From Acholeplasmataceae bacterium (GTDB taxonomy: Bacteria > Bacillota_I > Bacilli_A > Acholeplasmatales > Acholeplasmataceae): a DNA stretch of 64,000 nt. The stretch covers positions 186,001 through 250,000 of the forward strand of contig JAIOQX010000003.1 in NCBI GenBank assembly GCA_021108415.1, read 5' to 3'. Of the stretch, positions 17,493 through 25,606 are shown in pieces. Positions within the stretch are counted from its first letter, which is position 1. Each line of letters begins with the position of its first letter. Under the pieces are notes generated by a model, which searched no databases, was not told where the DNA came from, and was given only the letters and a program-made list of their open reading frames with translations. Position numbers and translations under genes: made by a program.

Positions 17493-17759
17493 CTATTTTT
17501 TAACTTTTAGATAGATAGGGATTAAAATTGAAATCATCACTAAAAGCACAAAGCTGTAAAATATATAATTGCTGACGAGATGTGTTTTAACTGAAATCGC
17601 AAAATCAACAAGCTTGCTTAAGTATAAAGATGTGTCTGCAGTTACAGATATTAAGTTGAAAATAATCAAATATCCGATAAACGCAAATAACATAGATACT
17701 AAAACTAATGCAATCACTCTAAATAGAGGGCTTTTTTTCTTTTTTGCTAGCTTAGCCAT
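17493..17759 (-). CDS. Small two-helix membrane protein, first gene of leftward operon
   Basis: 88 residues: Lys-rich start (AKLAKKKKSPLFR), helix at about 14-38, a polar segment, helix at about 62-85, basic C-terminus. AAGGAG lies 8 bases before the ATG. Unknown function; a virion membrane component or coat protein is plausible from size and context. Confidence 0.65.
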   Translation of the reverse strand: MAKLAKKKKSPLFRVIALVLVSMLFAFIGYLIIFNLISVTADTSLYLSKLVDFAISVKTHLVSNYIFYSFVLLVMISILIPIYLKVKK

Positions 17760-17773
17760 GTCATAGCTCCTTT

Positions 17774-17808
17774 CTAAAAAAAATAACCAGACGTGTTTAA
17801 CGCGCCTG
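17774..17808 (-). terminator. Leftward hairpin with U-run before the virion operon
   Basis: Read on the minus strand: CAGGCGCG-TTAAA-CACGTCTG with one mismatch, then a T-rich run. It sits between any leftward promoter and the first virion-like gene, so it would be an upstream terminator or attenuator. Confidence 0.5.
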
Positions 17809-17914
17809 ATTACTTTACTTTTACCATATTATTTAAATTCATGCCACTGAAATTATTAGATAATTTTAATTTTAGATAAAAATGGTATACTATTAATAAA
17901 ATTATAGTTAATGA

Positions 17915-17962
17915 AAGGGAGGAAGTTATATTCAGTATCATTCAAATGCTATATACTGAATA
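17915..17962 (+). promoter_or_regulatory. Strong Shine-Dalgarno followed by a 10-bp hairpin before the OLD-family gene
   Basis: AAAGGGAGGAAG ends at 17925. A perfect inverted repeat TATTCAGTAT (17929-17938)/ATACTGAATA (17953-17962) lies between it and the ATG at 17975. The ATG has no SD of its own nearby. Folding would bring the SD to about 15 bases from the start, so the hairpin may control translation; a protein operator is the alternative. Confidence 0.5.
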
Positions 17963-17974
17963 AACAAGAAAAAG

Positions 17975-19447
17975 ATGATTAATCAAATGGTATTTACAAG
18001 ATTTAGAAATTTAAGTGGTGTTTACAAGATGAATCAACAAATTAACTGTTTTGTTGGTGCTAATAGTTCAGGTAAAAGCAACTTGTTAGATGGTGTGAGA
18101 TTGGCTTTTGCAATATTAAAAGGAGAGTATTTCAAGATTCAAGATAGTGATTTTTTCGAAAGTAATACAGAAAATTCATTTGAAATTGAAGTATTACTTG
18201 ATGAAAATAGTATTCCATCTTTATCAAATCCAAATCCTTTAATTCCTAATACTTTCATAACAGGGTTTAAAGTTATGGTTACAAAGAATAAATTGGATAG
18301 ATTTTTTAAGAAAATAACTCATTTAGACGGATCACCACTAGATATCGAAGTTCTTAGAAGTGATGAAACATTGCCTAAAATTTTTTCTGTTCCTCTGATA
18401 AGAATTGAGGATATATATACGGGTGGACTGAGTGTTGGATTATCAGATTTGATTGAATCAGAAGAAAAATATAATGAGATATATTCACAGTCATCTGATA
18501 TGATACTAAAAGCGCTCGATAAGGAAGGCGAAAAGTTTAAAAATTTGTGTTCTAAATTTAATCATAATTTAAAAATAGCAGTATATCCACCAAAGATAAC
18601 TAACGAAAAAATATATATTGTAGATGGAGATAAACCTCACAACTCTAAAATCGGGTCTGGATATAAAAGCATTGCCAATATAATGTTAAATGCCATTGAT
18701 AATGACAAAAAGATACTACTTATTGATGAACTTGAGAATCATCTTCATCCATCGTTGATAAGAACTTTGATTAGAGAATTAAGAGATAGAAAGGAGTTTC
18801 AACTAATTTCTACATCTCACTCTTCAATAGTGTTAGATGAGTTGAATTTAGAGGAGATAACTTATATATCAGGTACAAACCTGTCAAATCTAAACTATTA
18901 TGAAACAGATGAAACAATAATTAAAAATCAGTTAACTAGATTTCTACATGCAGGTAGAAACGAATTAATATTAAATGAAAATATAGTTCTAGTTGAAGGT
19001 TATACTGAGGAAATGTTATTAAAGCATTATATAAAAAAAGCAAATGTAAACTGGACCGTAATAAATGTTGCTGGAGTTATGTTCAAACCCTATATTATTT
19101 TGGCTAGAACTTTAACTAAGAGAATTATTGTTATATCAGATACTGACAAGGGAAATACAGAAGATTGCTCTCCTTCACCTCGGTTTAATAATTTAAAAGA
19201 TTTTTGTCATTTGGCAAATGTTACACTGATTGATATTGATAATACTTTAGAAAGTGATTTATATATAAATGGTTTCATTTCTAGCGGATATGAAAGTTTT
19301 CTAATGAAACATGATAAACATAAAGACATAACCGTGTGTAAGAAAAGATATAAAACTGAGTTAGCACAAGCTATGATCAATAAGGATGTAGATTTAACAG
19401 AATGGCATGTGATAAAAGGTATTTATGATGAATTCACAAGTATATAA
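17975..19447 (+). CDS. OLD-family ATPase-TOPRIM nuclease (GajA-like)
   Basis: 490 residues. Walker A GANSSGKSN (28-36) and an ABC-type Walker B (LLIDELENHLHP, about 249-260), with the His-containing STSHSS strand, form the ATPase half. The TOPRIM half has the conserved Glu341 (VLVEGYTEE) and Asp389/Asp391 (VISDTDKG). This order is that of OLD-family DNA nucleases. Its pairing with a UvrD-like helicase gene, overlapping by 23 bases, is the arrangement of class 2 OLD/Gabija phage-defence systems. It is smaller than I recall for GajA. It runs opposite to the virion genes, so it is cargo. Confidence 0.85.
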   Translation: MINQMVFTRFRNLSGVYKMNQQINCFVGANSSGKSNLLDGVRLAFAILKGEYFKIQDSDFFESNTENSFEIEVLLDENSIPSLSNPNPLIPNTFITGFKVMVTKNKLDRFFKKITHLDGSPLDIEVLRSDETLPKIFSVPLIRIEDIYTGGLSVGLSDLIESEEKYNEIYSQSSDMILKALDKEGEKFKNLCSKFNHNLKIAVYPPKITNEKIYIVDGDKPHNSKIGSGYKSIANIMLNAIDNDKKILLIDELENHLHPSLIRTLIRELRDRKEFQLISTSHSSIVLDELNLEEITYISGTNLSNLNYYETDETIIKNQLTRFLHAGRNELILNENIVLVEGYTEEMLLKHYIKKANVNWTVINVAGVMFKPYIILARTLTKRIIVISDTDKGNTEDCSPSPRFNNLKDFCHLANVTLIDIDNTLESDLYINGFISSGYESFLMKHDKHKDITVCKKRYKTELAQAMINKDVDLTEWHVIKGIYDEFTSI

Positions 19448-20459
19448 GTTTGTTGCTGGGGGCGGGAAGACTACAATTTCCAAAGGAATAATGGATGAAA
19501 GGAATAATGGGTTATATATCGCATTTACTAATAGTGTTGTTAATGACATGAAAAAATCAGGATACTTAGCTAAAACTATAGATTCGCTTTTTACTTCATT
19601 TATCATGCCAAAGTTTTATGCAAGTATTCCTTTAATCAACAATCACAGTTTAATACGCTTGAATGATGTAAATATAACATCTAAATTCATAGATACTCGT
19701 TCCAGGAACATAAGAATCAACACTAATGGTGAAATATTATTTAAAGGAAAAATTCAACCAGGTTTTACTCTTCAGATGTCCAATAGTAAGTTGCAATCAC
19801 ATCCAAGTCGACTAAACTTAGATATTATTAAGAACATATTCAGATTGAATGAACTGAATGTGTCTTTTGATCAAATGAAAGATTTATCAAGTTACTTAAT
19901 GCACAACTATAGTAATGAAATACTATCAATTTTAAGGAATAGGTTTTCTTACATAATTATTGATGAAGCACAAGATTTGCATGGATATCTTGAAGAGTTT
20001 GCAAAGATGTTATACGCTTCAGATATTGAAACAATACTTCTAGGTGACGATAATCAAAATATTAAGAACAAAGGTCATTGGTTTGAAGGGCTCGATGGAA
20101 CCAATGTATTTAATCGCACATATAGATGCACTGAACAAGTATGCTCATGGATTAGAGAACAATTAAAGATTGATATTTATGGCACCAACAACATAGGAGG
20201 CTTTTACAATTTTAATATTGTTGACATTGATCATTATAACGATGGGAATAGAATATTGATTTATCAGAATAGTAGTGGCAAAAAAGATATTATTGATAGC
20301 TGGTTAGGAGAATCGTACACAGTAGGTAACATTAAAGGTAGTACTGTTCATGAGGATATAGTAATAGTAGGTAAAGAAATGAATATAAAGAATTATTATA
20401 CCTCAATCACTAGAACTACTAAAAACGTGTACTCATGTATAAAAAAAATACGTAAATAA
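19425..20459 (+). CDS. UvrD/Rep-like SF1 helicase, compact (GajB-like)
   Basis: 344 residues. SF1 motifs in order: I VAGGGKTT (10-17), Ia YIAFTNSVVNDM, II IIIDEAQDL (DEAQ from 180), III LLGDDNQNI, IV NRTYRCTEQ, V-like IKGSTVHEDIVIV, VI YYTSITRTTK. The 1B and 2B regions are short or missing, so it is well below the usual UvrD size. Overlaps the nuclease gene, implying coupled translation. Expected role: partner of the OLD nuclease in sensing or processing phage DNA. Confidence 0.85.
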   Translation: MMNSQVYKFVAGGGKTTISKGIMDERNNGLYIAFTNSVVNDMKKSGYLAKTIDSLFTSFIMPKFYASIPLINNHSLIRLNDVNITSKFIDTRSRNIRINTNGEILFKGKIQPGFTLQMSNSKLQSHPSRLNLDIIKNIFRLNELNVSFDQMKDLSSYLMHNYSNEILSILRNRFSYIIIDEAQDLHGYLEEFAKMLYASDIETILLGDDNQNIKNKGHWFEGLDGTNVFNRTYRCTEQVCSWIREQLKIDIYGTNNIGGFYNFNIVDIDHYNDGNRILIYQNSSGKKDIIDSWLGESYTVGNIKGSTVHEDIVIVGKEMNIKNYYTSITRTTKNVYSCIKKIRK

Positions 20460-20983
20460 ATTACAGTTCTTGGAAAATAGTACCGACCCCTCTGTTTTAA
20501 AAACTAATGATATAAATCTAAGTTTTTTACACGTGCCTACCGGATAAAATCTATTGTGGTAAATAAGGGATAGGTAGACATACCTGTTTAACACCGACAG
20601 GGCTTTTGTTTAAGGATGTTTTACCTTTAGTCTTTATATCGTCCAAAAAACTTAGCAACATAGCGGCATCACCAGCAAGAGCTGATTTTTTAGTTTTGAT
20701 GCGTAAAAATAACATTTCTTTATATAATTTCTCAAAGAGGAAAAATTTATATTGACTCAAATTGATTAAAGGCGATATATATTGTATAATAAAGAGGAAA
20801 ACAATTTATTGATAAAAAAAGAAGAGTGAAGTTGCTTTTATTCTGATCTATAATGAGTTTTTAAGCATTTATGAATGAAGTATTTCTAGTCTTTTGGGGA
20901 TATCATATATGAATTGTAGATAATTCTAATTGGAGCATAATTTTTCAAGATATAAATGATACATTTATGTAGAGGTAGTTTTT
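20460..20983. other. Intergenic region before methyltransferase, with repeat copy A
   Basis: 524 bases between the helicase and the methyltransferase. Contains repeat copy A (20531-20686) and, upstream of the methyltransferase, AGAGGTAG as RBS. No RNA gene or clear terminator was seen. Confidence 0.6.
20531..20686 (-). repeat. Degenerate repeat, copy A (coding remnant on minus strand)
   Basis: About 155 bp with clear similarity to 23791-23949 in the same orientation, starting at AC(G/A)TGCCTACCGG. On the minus strand, copy A is open for 69 codons (20551-20760) and ends in PVGVKQVCLPIPYLPQ. Copy B gives the related but stop-interrupted KTSLN-RPIGLK-ACLPIP-LPQ. Both look like tails of the same decayed gene, of unknown family. 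Confidence 0.65.
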
Positions 20984-21892
20984 ATGGATAATAAAATATA
21001 TAGTGCATTTGAATCAAACAATGAAATCACTCTTTATGAAGGTGATTGTTTTAATTTAGTTAAGTCGTTACCAGATGAATCAGTTGACTTAATAATCACT
21101 TCACCTCCATATGCAATGGGAAAAGCATATGAACGAGCAGAAGATGATTTAGATGACTTTGCAATTAAACACCAGCAATTATTTCCGGAATTATATAGAA
21201 TTTTAAAAGTTGGAGGTTCTGTTTGTTGGCAAGTTGGATATCATGTTAAGAATGGTGTAGTTACACCACTAGATTTTGTAATTAATCAGATCATATCTGA
21301 ATTAAATCATAGTATATATGCTAATAAACTAATATTAAGAAACCGAATAATTTGGACGTTTGGTCACGGGTTGAATGCTAAAGAGAGATTTAGTGGTAGA
21401 CATGAAACTGTTTTATGGTATACAAAAGGTAGCGATTATGAATTTAATCTTGATGAAGTTCGTATACCGCAAAAATACCCAGGAAAAAAATATTATAAAG
21501 GTGAAAAAAAAGGTGAATACAGTGGTAATCCATTGGGTAAAAACCCTTCTGATGTTTGGAGTATTCCTAATGTAAAAGCAAATCATATTGAAAAAACTGA
21601 ACATCCATGTCAATTTCCTGTGGTCGTACCACAAAGATTGATAAAAGCTCTAACTTATCCAGGTGATGTTGTATTAGATCCTTTTAACGGATCGGGATCT
21701 ACTGCAGTTGCAGCTTTACTCGAACATAGGAAATACATTGGTGCTGAAATAAATAAAAAATATTGTGATATAACAAAATCTCGTATTCAAGATGTTTTAG
21801 ATGGCGTTGCAACCTATAGAATTGATAAACCAGTCTATGAGCCTAAAGGTAATTCATCAGTAACTAAAAAACCAAACCATTTTGAATGGTAA
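20984..21892 (+). CDS. DNA methyltransferase (N4-cytosine or N6-adenine, beta-class order)
   Basis: 302 residues. Catalytic motif IV TSPPY at 39-43 comes first; the AdoMet motif DPFNGSGST lies near 232, with the following IGAEINKKYC helix. This IV-before-I order is the beta class. The middle (about 110-210) would be the target-recognition region. It modifies a DNA base, probably to mark self DNA. No ordinary restriction enzyme is beside it; the following gene encodes a DGQHR protein with a nuclease-like N-terminus, so the pair may be one system. Confidence 0.9.
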   Translation: MDNKIYSAFESNNEITLYEGDCFNLVKSLPDESVDLIITSPPYAMGKAYERAEDDLDDFAIKHQQLFPELYRILKVGGSVCWQVGYHVKNGVVTPLDFVINQIISELNHSIYANKLILRNRIIWTFGHGLNAKERFSGRHETVLWYTKGSDYEFNLDEVRIPQKYPGKKYYKGEKKGEYSGNPLGKNPSDVWSIPNVKANHIEKTEHPCQFPVVVPQRLIKALTYPGDVVLDPFNGSGSTAVAALLEHRKYIGAEINKKYCDITKSRIQDVLDGVATYRIDKPVYEPKGNSSVTKKPNHFEW

Positions 21893-21910
21893 TTTAATAG
21901 GGGGAAAAAA

Positions 21911-23608
21911 ATGGCAAGAAAAAAAAGAAGAAAACTAACACCACATGAAAAGGAATTGAATGCTTTTCACAAATTGGTTATGAACACGTTTAAATTATCT
22001 GGTTTTACTTATATCAATACAAATGGATTCGAGTTCAAACTTGGTGGTAGAAAAATAGAGCTTGACAGTATTTATGTTTATAATAATATAATTATTGTTT
22101 GTGAAGAAACAGTTGGAGCAAAAGTATCTGATCATGTTAAGGGTAAAATCACAACTTTTGCTGCAATTGATAATAACAAAGGCAAATTTCTGGACATAAT
22201 TAAAGAAAAATATCCGGAAAAGTCTGTTTTTTCAAAATTTCATGCTAACACACTAGTTGTTAAAAATTTGTATGTCCATAAATATAAATTTGATATTACT
22301 TCAGAAGATAGAAAAGAACTTTATAGCAATATTTATTTCATGAAGTTTAGTAATATTAATTATTTCCATAAAATTTCAAAAGCAATTAGTTTTACAACAA
22401 GATTTGAATTATTCAAATTTTTTGAAATAAATTACGACTCAATTCAACCACAATGTGATAAAGATGACAAAAGTAGGGAACCTGAAAGAAATATAATTTA
22501 TCCACCGCATCGTACAGGTATTGATAAACTAATTACAGTCTCAATGATGATGTCACCACATGATCTGATTCATATGGGTTATGTGCTTAGAAAAGATAAT
22601 TGGGATGAAAAACTTGGACTTTATCAAAGACTTTTTGAACAAAATAAAATGAATGATATTAGAAAGTTTGTTGCTAATACAAAACAAACCTTCTATAATA
22701 ATATCGTTGTTGCTCTACCTGATGAAATCAAAATAACGGATGAGAGCAATAAAATTCTTAAATATGAGGATTTAGACAAGTATAAAAATTGTAAAATTAG
22801 TTTTCCAAATAAAATGAATTCAATTTGTATTATTGATGGACAGCATAGAATTTACGCTTATCACGAGAGAAATGATGTACATGAAAAAGTGATTTCTGAA
22901 TTAAGAAATGATTTAGATCTACTAGTAACTGGTATTATTTTCCCAAGTGATATGCCTGAAAGTGAAAAATATAGGATTCAAGGTGAAGTGTTTTTAAGTA
23001 TTAACAAAAATGCTAAAAAAGTGCCTGCTGATGTAATACTTCATATAGAGTCAACTGCTGATAGATTCAGACCAAACTCAATAGCTAGACAAGTTTTACA
23101 ATATTTAAATAATCATACATCTGTATTTTCAGGTATGTTTGAACTTTCTATGGTTGAACCAGCTAGAATCAAAGTTGCTTCTATAATAAAATTTGCATTA
23201 TCGTATCTAGTTTCAATTAATAATACTACTCATGAAAATTTATATACTTTATGGGATGGTGATAAAAATAAGATGGAAAACAGAGATGATGATGAGCTAG
23301 ATAAGTATATTGAGTTTTGTTCAAAAGAAATAAACGCATATTTTGCCGGTTTAAAATCTAGTAAAAATGATGCTTGGATGGACGAGAAAAGTAAAATACT
23401 CTCTGTTGTATCTTTAAATGGTTTTATATTTGCACTATATGATTTGATTGAAAATCATAAAAAAGTATATGAATCAGATGAATATAAATTGGCGTTTGAC
23501 AATTTAACATTAGATTTTAACCGTGAAAATTTTGATTACACTGCTAGTCAATATAGAAAGCTATCTAAACTCATTCAACGAGAAATATTTTCAGATGAAT
23601 TAAAATAA
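21911..23608 (+). CDS. DGQHR-domain protein with nuclease-like N-terminus
   Basis: 565 residues. The DGQHR motif is at 309-313 (CIIDGQHRIYAY) inside a DndB-like domain (about 190-420), followed by a helical C-terminus. The N-terminal about 100 residues (GGRKIELDSIYVYNNIIIVCEETVG) have the strand pattern of a PD-(D/E)XK nuclease (Asp, then a hydrophobic strand and Glu), but the usual E-x-K lysine is replaced. DGQHR proteins occur with DNA-modification defence systems; function here is unproven. GGGG(A) RBS, 18 bases after the methyltransferase stop, so one operon. Confidence 0.8.
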   Translation: MARKKRRKLTPHEKELNAFHKLVMNTFKLSGFTYINTNGFEFKLGGRKIELDSIYVYNNIIIVCEETVGAKVSDHVKGKITTFAAIDNNKGKFLDIIKEKYPEKSVFSKFHANTLVVKNLYVHKYKFDITSEDRKELYSNIYFMKFSNINYFHKISKAISFTTRFELFKFFEINYDSIQPQCDKDDKSREPERNIIYPPHRTGIDKLITVSMMMSPHDLIHMGYVLRKDNWDEKLGLYQRLFEQNKMNDIRKFVANTKQTFYNNIVVALPDEIKITDESNKILKYEDLDKYKNCKISFPNKMNSICIIDGQHRIYAYHERNDVHEKVISELRNDLDLLVTGIIFPSDMPESEKYRIQGEVFLSINKNAKKVPADVILHIESTADRFRPNSIARQVLQYLNNHTSVFSGMFELSMVEPARIKVASIIKFALSYLVSINNTTHENLYTLWDGDKNKMENRDDDELDKYIEFCSKEINAYFAGLKSSKNDAWMDEKSKILSVVSLNGFIFALYDLIENHKKVYESDEYKLAFDNLTLDFNRENFDYTASQYRKLSKLIQREIFSDELK

Positions 23609-23615
23609 GAACTTT

Positions 23616-23640
23616 AAAAGGATCCATGATCCTTTTTTTA
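23616..23640 (+). terminator. Terminator of the methyltransferase-DGQHR operon
   Basis: AAAAGGATC-CAT-GATCCTTTT followed by Ts. Confidence 0.9.
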
Positions 23641-23790
23641 TTTTGTCTATACCTTGTTGTAGCATGAGCATGATTAATTACTTATAAAGATGTATGTATG
23701 CATAAGATTTAAATTTTTTTAATATATTACTTTATATAATTCACCATACTTCGTCTTTTAAGAGATTCTGATACAAACGTGAGTTCTAAT

Positions 23791-23949
23791 ACATGCCTAC
23801 CGGTTAAAATCAATTGTGGTAATCAAGGAATAGGTAGGCATGCTTATTTAAGACCAATAGGTCTTACGTTTAAAGATGTTTTATCTTTTAATCTTTATAT
23901 CGTCCCAAGTAACTTGGATTTCATAGCGGTATCATTAGCGAGAAACGAA
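23791..23949 (-). repeat. Degenerate repeat, copy B
   Basis: Second copy of the sequence at 20531-20686, same orientation, about three quarters identical by eye. Stop codons interrupt its minus-strand reading frame. The two copies bracket the methyltransferase-DGQHR operon. Confidence 0.65.
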
Positions 23950-24066
23950 TGTGTGTTACTGTATATTACAATAACGGTCCTCATGAAAGATGCAATCATA
24001 GCATAGATAAAATAATAGTTTAAGATAGTCTTAAAAGAGTAGTAATACAAGAGTATAGACATTTTG

Positions 24067-24118
24067 TGTATACACTTTCTTATTTGGGATACAGTTTCTT
24101 ATTTATATGGTATACACT
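24067..24118 (+). repeat. Iteron-like short direct repeats near the winged-helix gene
   Basis: ATACAC/ATACAG cores at 24070, 24089 and 24112 (spacings 19 and 23). The first two are followed by the identical TTTCTTATTT; the third by TTATTCACAAC. AT-rich and about 150 bases beyond the 3' end of the winged-helix gene. Possible initiator binding sites. Confidence 0.45.
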
Positions 24119-24230
24119 TATTCACAACATAATATAAAAAAACACCTAGCCTTTATTTTGCCAGGTGAATCATCTATTTGTAAGAGTATTTATAGTACTT
24201 CAGCTTGTTTTATCGTCTTATACGTGCTCC

Positions 24231-24259
24231 AAAACAGCCTCTATAAGAGGCTTGTTTTC
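24231..24259 (-). terminator. Leftward terminator of replication-like block
   Basis: Minus strand: AAAACA-A-GCCTCT, TAT, AGAGGC-TGTTTT, a stem with one bulged base, just after the stop of the winged-helix gene. Confidence 0.75.
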
Positions 24260-24263
24260 ATAT

Positions 24264-24938
24264 TCAGTTCATAACTACCCCCACATCGGTTTCCTCGTAT
24301 ATGCTTTGAATATTTGCATATATTTGCTCTTCAGATGCTCTATATGATTCCAAAGTTATTTCTTCATTTTTATCAGCTTTGTAGAAGTATTTCTTTTGTT
24401 GGATTACTACATATGCGTTATAAGCTTGTTTAAGGTTGTTTTTCTTAATATTTACCCAGTCAACGAGCGTATACATCTTTTTTCTTATAAAACGTCTCTC
24501 ACGTGATTTTTTAACACCTTTTGAGTATAGCTTGTTATCAAAGTCTGTTACTCTTAGATAATCTAAGATAAGCGGAACGTTCAACTTTAAAATACGCCCA
24601 TTCGTTAGACCAAGACTTGCATCTTTAACATGATACTCACATTCATCTACATCTTTAACAAAACCCATGTCTCTAAGCTTTCTAAGTGCTTGTTTAATAC
24701 TGTTGATGCTTGTATCTGCTCCATTATCATTTAACAATCTTAAAATGCCAGTATTAGATATAAATAACACTGGATTAGTTCTATGCATGTAGATCAACAA
24801 ATGGATCACTTTATTCCACACTTCTATATCTGAGTTTGCATAAAAGGCAGTTGCTCCATTCATCATATAATGTGGATGCACTTTTACATGAGGAAAACTA
24901 TTTGATTTTTTATATGTTTTATTAAGTGCAGCTTGCAT
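24264..24938 (-). CDS. Winged-helix replication-initiator-like protein
   Basis: 224 residues, soluble, mixed alpha/beta. The central part (about 40-120) reads as a winged helix: helix IEVWNKVIHLLIYMHR, then SINSIKQALRKLRDMGFVKDVDECEYHV, the recognition helix and wing pattern of plasmid/phage initiators. A basic region follows (VKKSRERRFIRKK, about 142-155). It has no rolling-circle HUH or catalytic Tyr motif. The upstream gene is DnaD/DnaB-like, so a theta-type initiator is the best guess; a transcription factor is possible. Confidence 0.6.
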   Translation of the reverse strand: MQAALNKTYKKSNSFPHVKVHPHYMMNGATAFYANSDIEVWNKVIHLLIYMHRTNPVLFISNTGILRLLNDNGADTSINSIKQALRKLRDMGFVKDVDECEYHVKDASLGLTNGRILKLNVPLILDYLRVTDFDNKLYSKGVKKSRERRFIRKKMYTLVDWVNIKKNNLKQAYNAYVVIQQKKYFYKADKNEEITLESYRASEEQIYANIQSIYEETDVGVVMN

Positions 24939-24964
24939 AGTTTAAGTTAACTCCTTTTTCAAGT

Positions 24965-25345
24965 TTATGTTTCCATTTGCTCTAACTCTTTAACGTAATC
25001 ATTCATCCAATCCGGCTCAGAAACTACTTGCTTCTTTTTATATGCTTGTTTCTTTGACTTAGGACGTATAAGTTTGAGTAATGCATCTTGAGGTGTTTTG
25101 ACGTGTTTTAACCACCCATTTAATGCTGATACCATGTACTGATAGTGTGGTATATATCCCTCTTTATACTTTAAGATAAAGATTAACATGGCATTAAGTA
25201 TGGCTGTTGAGACTTCCATGTGATTCTGGTATAGTTTAACGACATCTTTTTTTAAAGAATCATCTATATTCTTACAATACATATCTAGTATGATCATGGG
25301 GTCAGCCATAGCTAGAGAATATATTTTCTCATTAATCGTATTCAT
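24965..25345 (-). CDS. DnaD/DnaB-like (helicase-loading) domain protein
   Basis: 126 residues from the ATG at 25345. The C-terminal half resembles the DDBH2 domain of Firmicutes DnaD/DnaB: VSTAILNAMLIFILKYKEG, a Tyr-containing helix (YQYMVSALNGWLKH), then VKTPQDAL and a Lys-rich linker ending in EPDWMNDYV. Such proteins load the replicative helicase. The frame also extends to a GTG at 25420, but a TATAAT at 25407-25412 (minus strand) lies inside that extension and GGAG precedes 25345, so the shorter form is preferred. 26 bases separate it from the winged-helix gene. Confidence 0.65.
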   Translation of the reverse strand: MNTINEKIYSLAMADPMIILDMYCKNIDDSLKKDVVKLYQNHMEVSTAILNAMLIFILKYKEGYIPHYQYMVSALNGWLKHVKTPQDALLKLIRPKSKKQAYKKKQVVSEPDWMNDYVKELEQMET

Positions 25346-25504
25346 ATAAGCTTCATCTCCAATCTTTTTCAAAATTTTATCGAGTTCAATTATGTAATAA
25401 TGTAAAATTATATCGAACACAAGTTTTTACCAACTCCCCCTAGAGTTTTCTTGTGTTCTTTTTTTTGGTATTGCTTTTATTTAAAAAACATGATAAATAT
25501 TAAG

Positions 25505-25578
25505 TGTTGAGATAGACTTTAGTATCTCACATAGGAAGTTGCGATTAACCTAGCCTAAGACTAGGGTTTATCTCAACA
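25505..25578. repeat. Competing inverted repeats (TGAGATA/TATCTCA)
   Basis: TGTTGAGATA (25505-25514) pairs perfectly with TATCTCAACA (25569-25578). Its inner TGAGATA also pairs with a nearer TATCTCA (25523-25529). A third TATCTCA lies at 25609-25615, and CCTAG/CTAGG forms an inner hairpin (about 25549-25565). Mutually exclusive folds are possible. Confidence 0.7.
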
Positions 25579-25606
25579 TTTAATCTTATTAGTCTATAAT
25601 TAATTG

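Larger units (their letters stand above)
23641..24263. other. Gene-free stretch with repeat copy B, short repeats and a terminator
   Basis: About 620 bases without a convincing gene. It contains repeat copy B (23791-23949), a set of ATACAC/TTCTTATTT short repeats (24067-24118), the hairpin CACCT...AGGTG (about 24148-24172) and the leftward terminator of the winged-helix gene (24231-24259). Confidence 0.6.

Noticed and set aside
20551-20760. 69-codon leftward ORF as an intact gene
   Set aside because: No convincing start signal, and its homolog at 23791-23949 is full of stops. It is better seen as a decayed gene tail.
23779-24006. 75-codon rightward ORF
   Set aside because: It lies wholly on repeat copy B, has no RBS and no family match.
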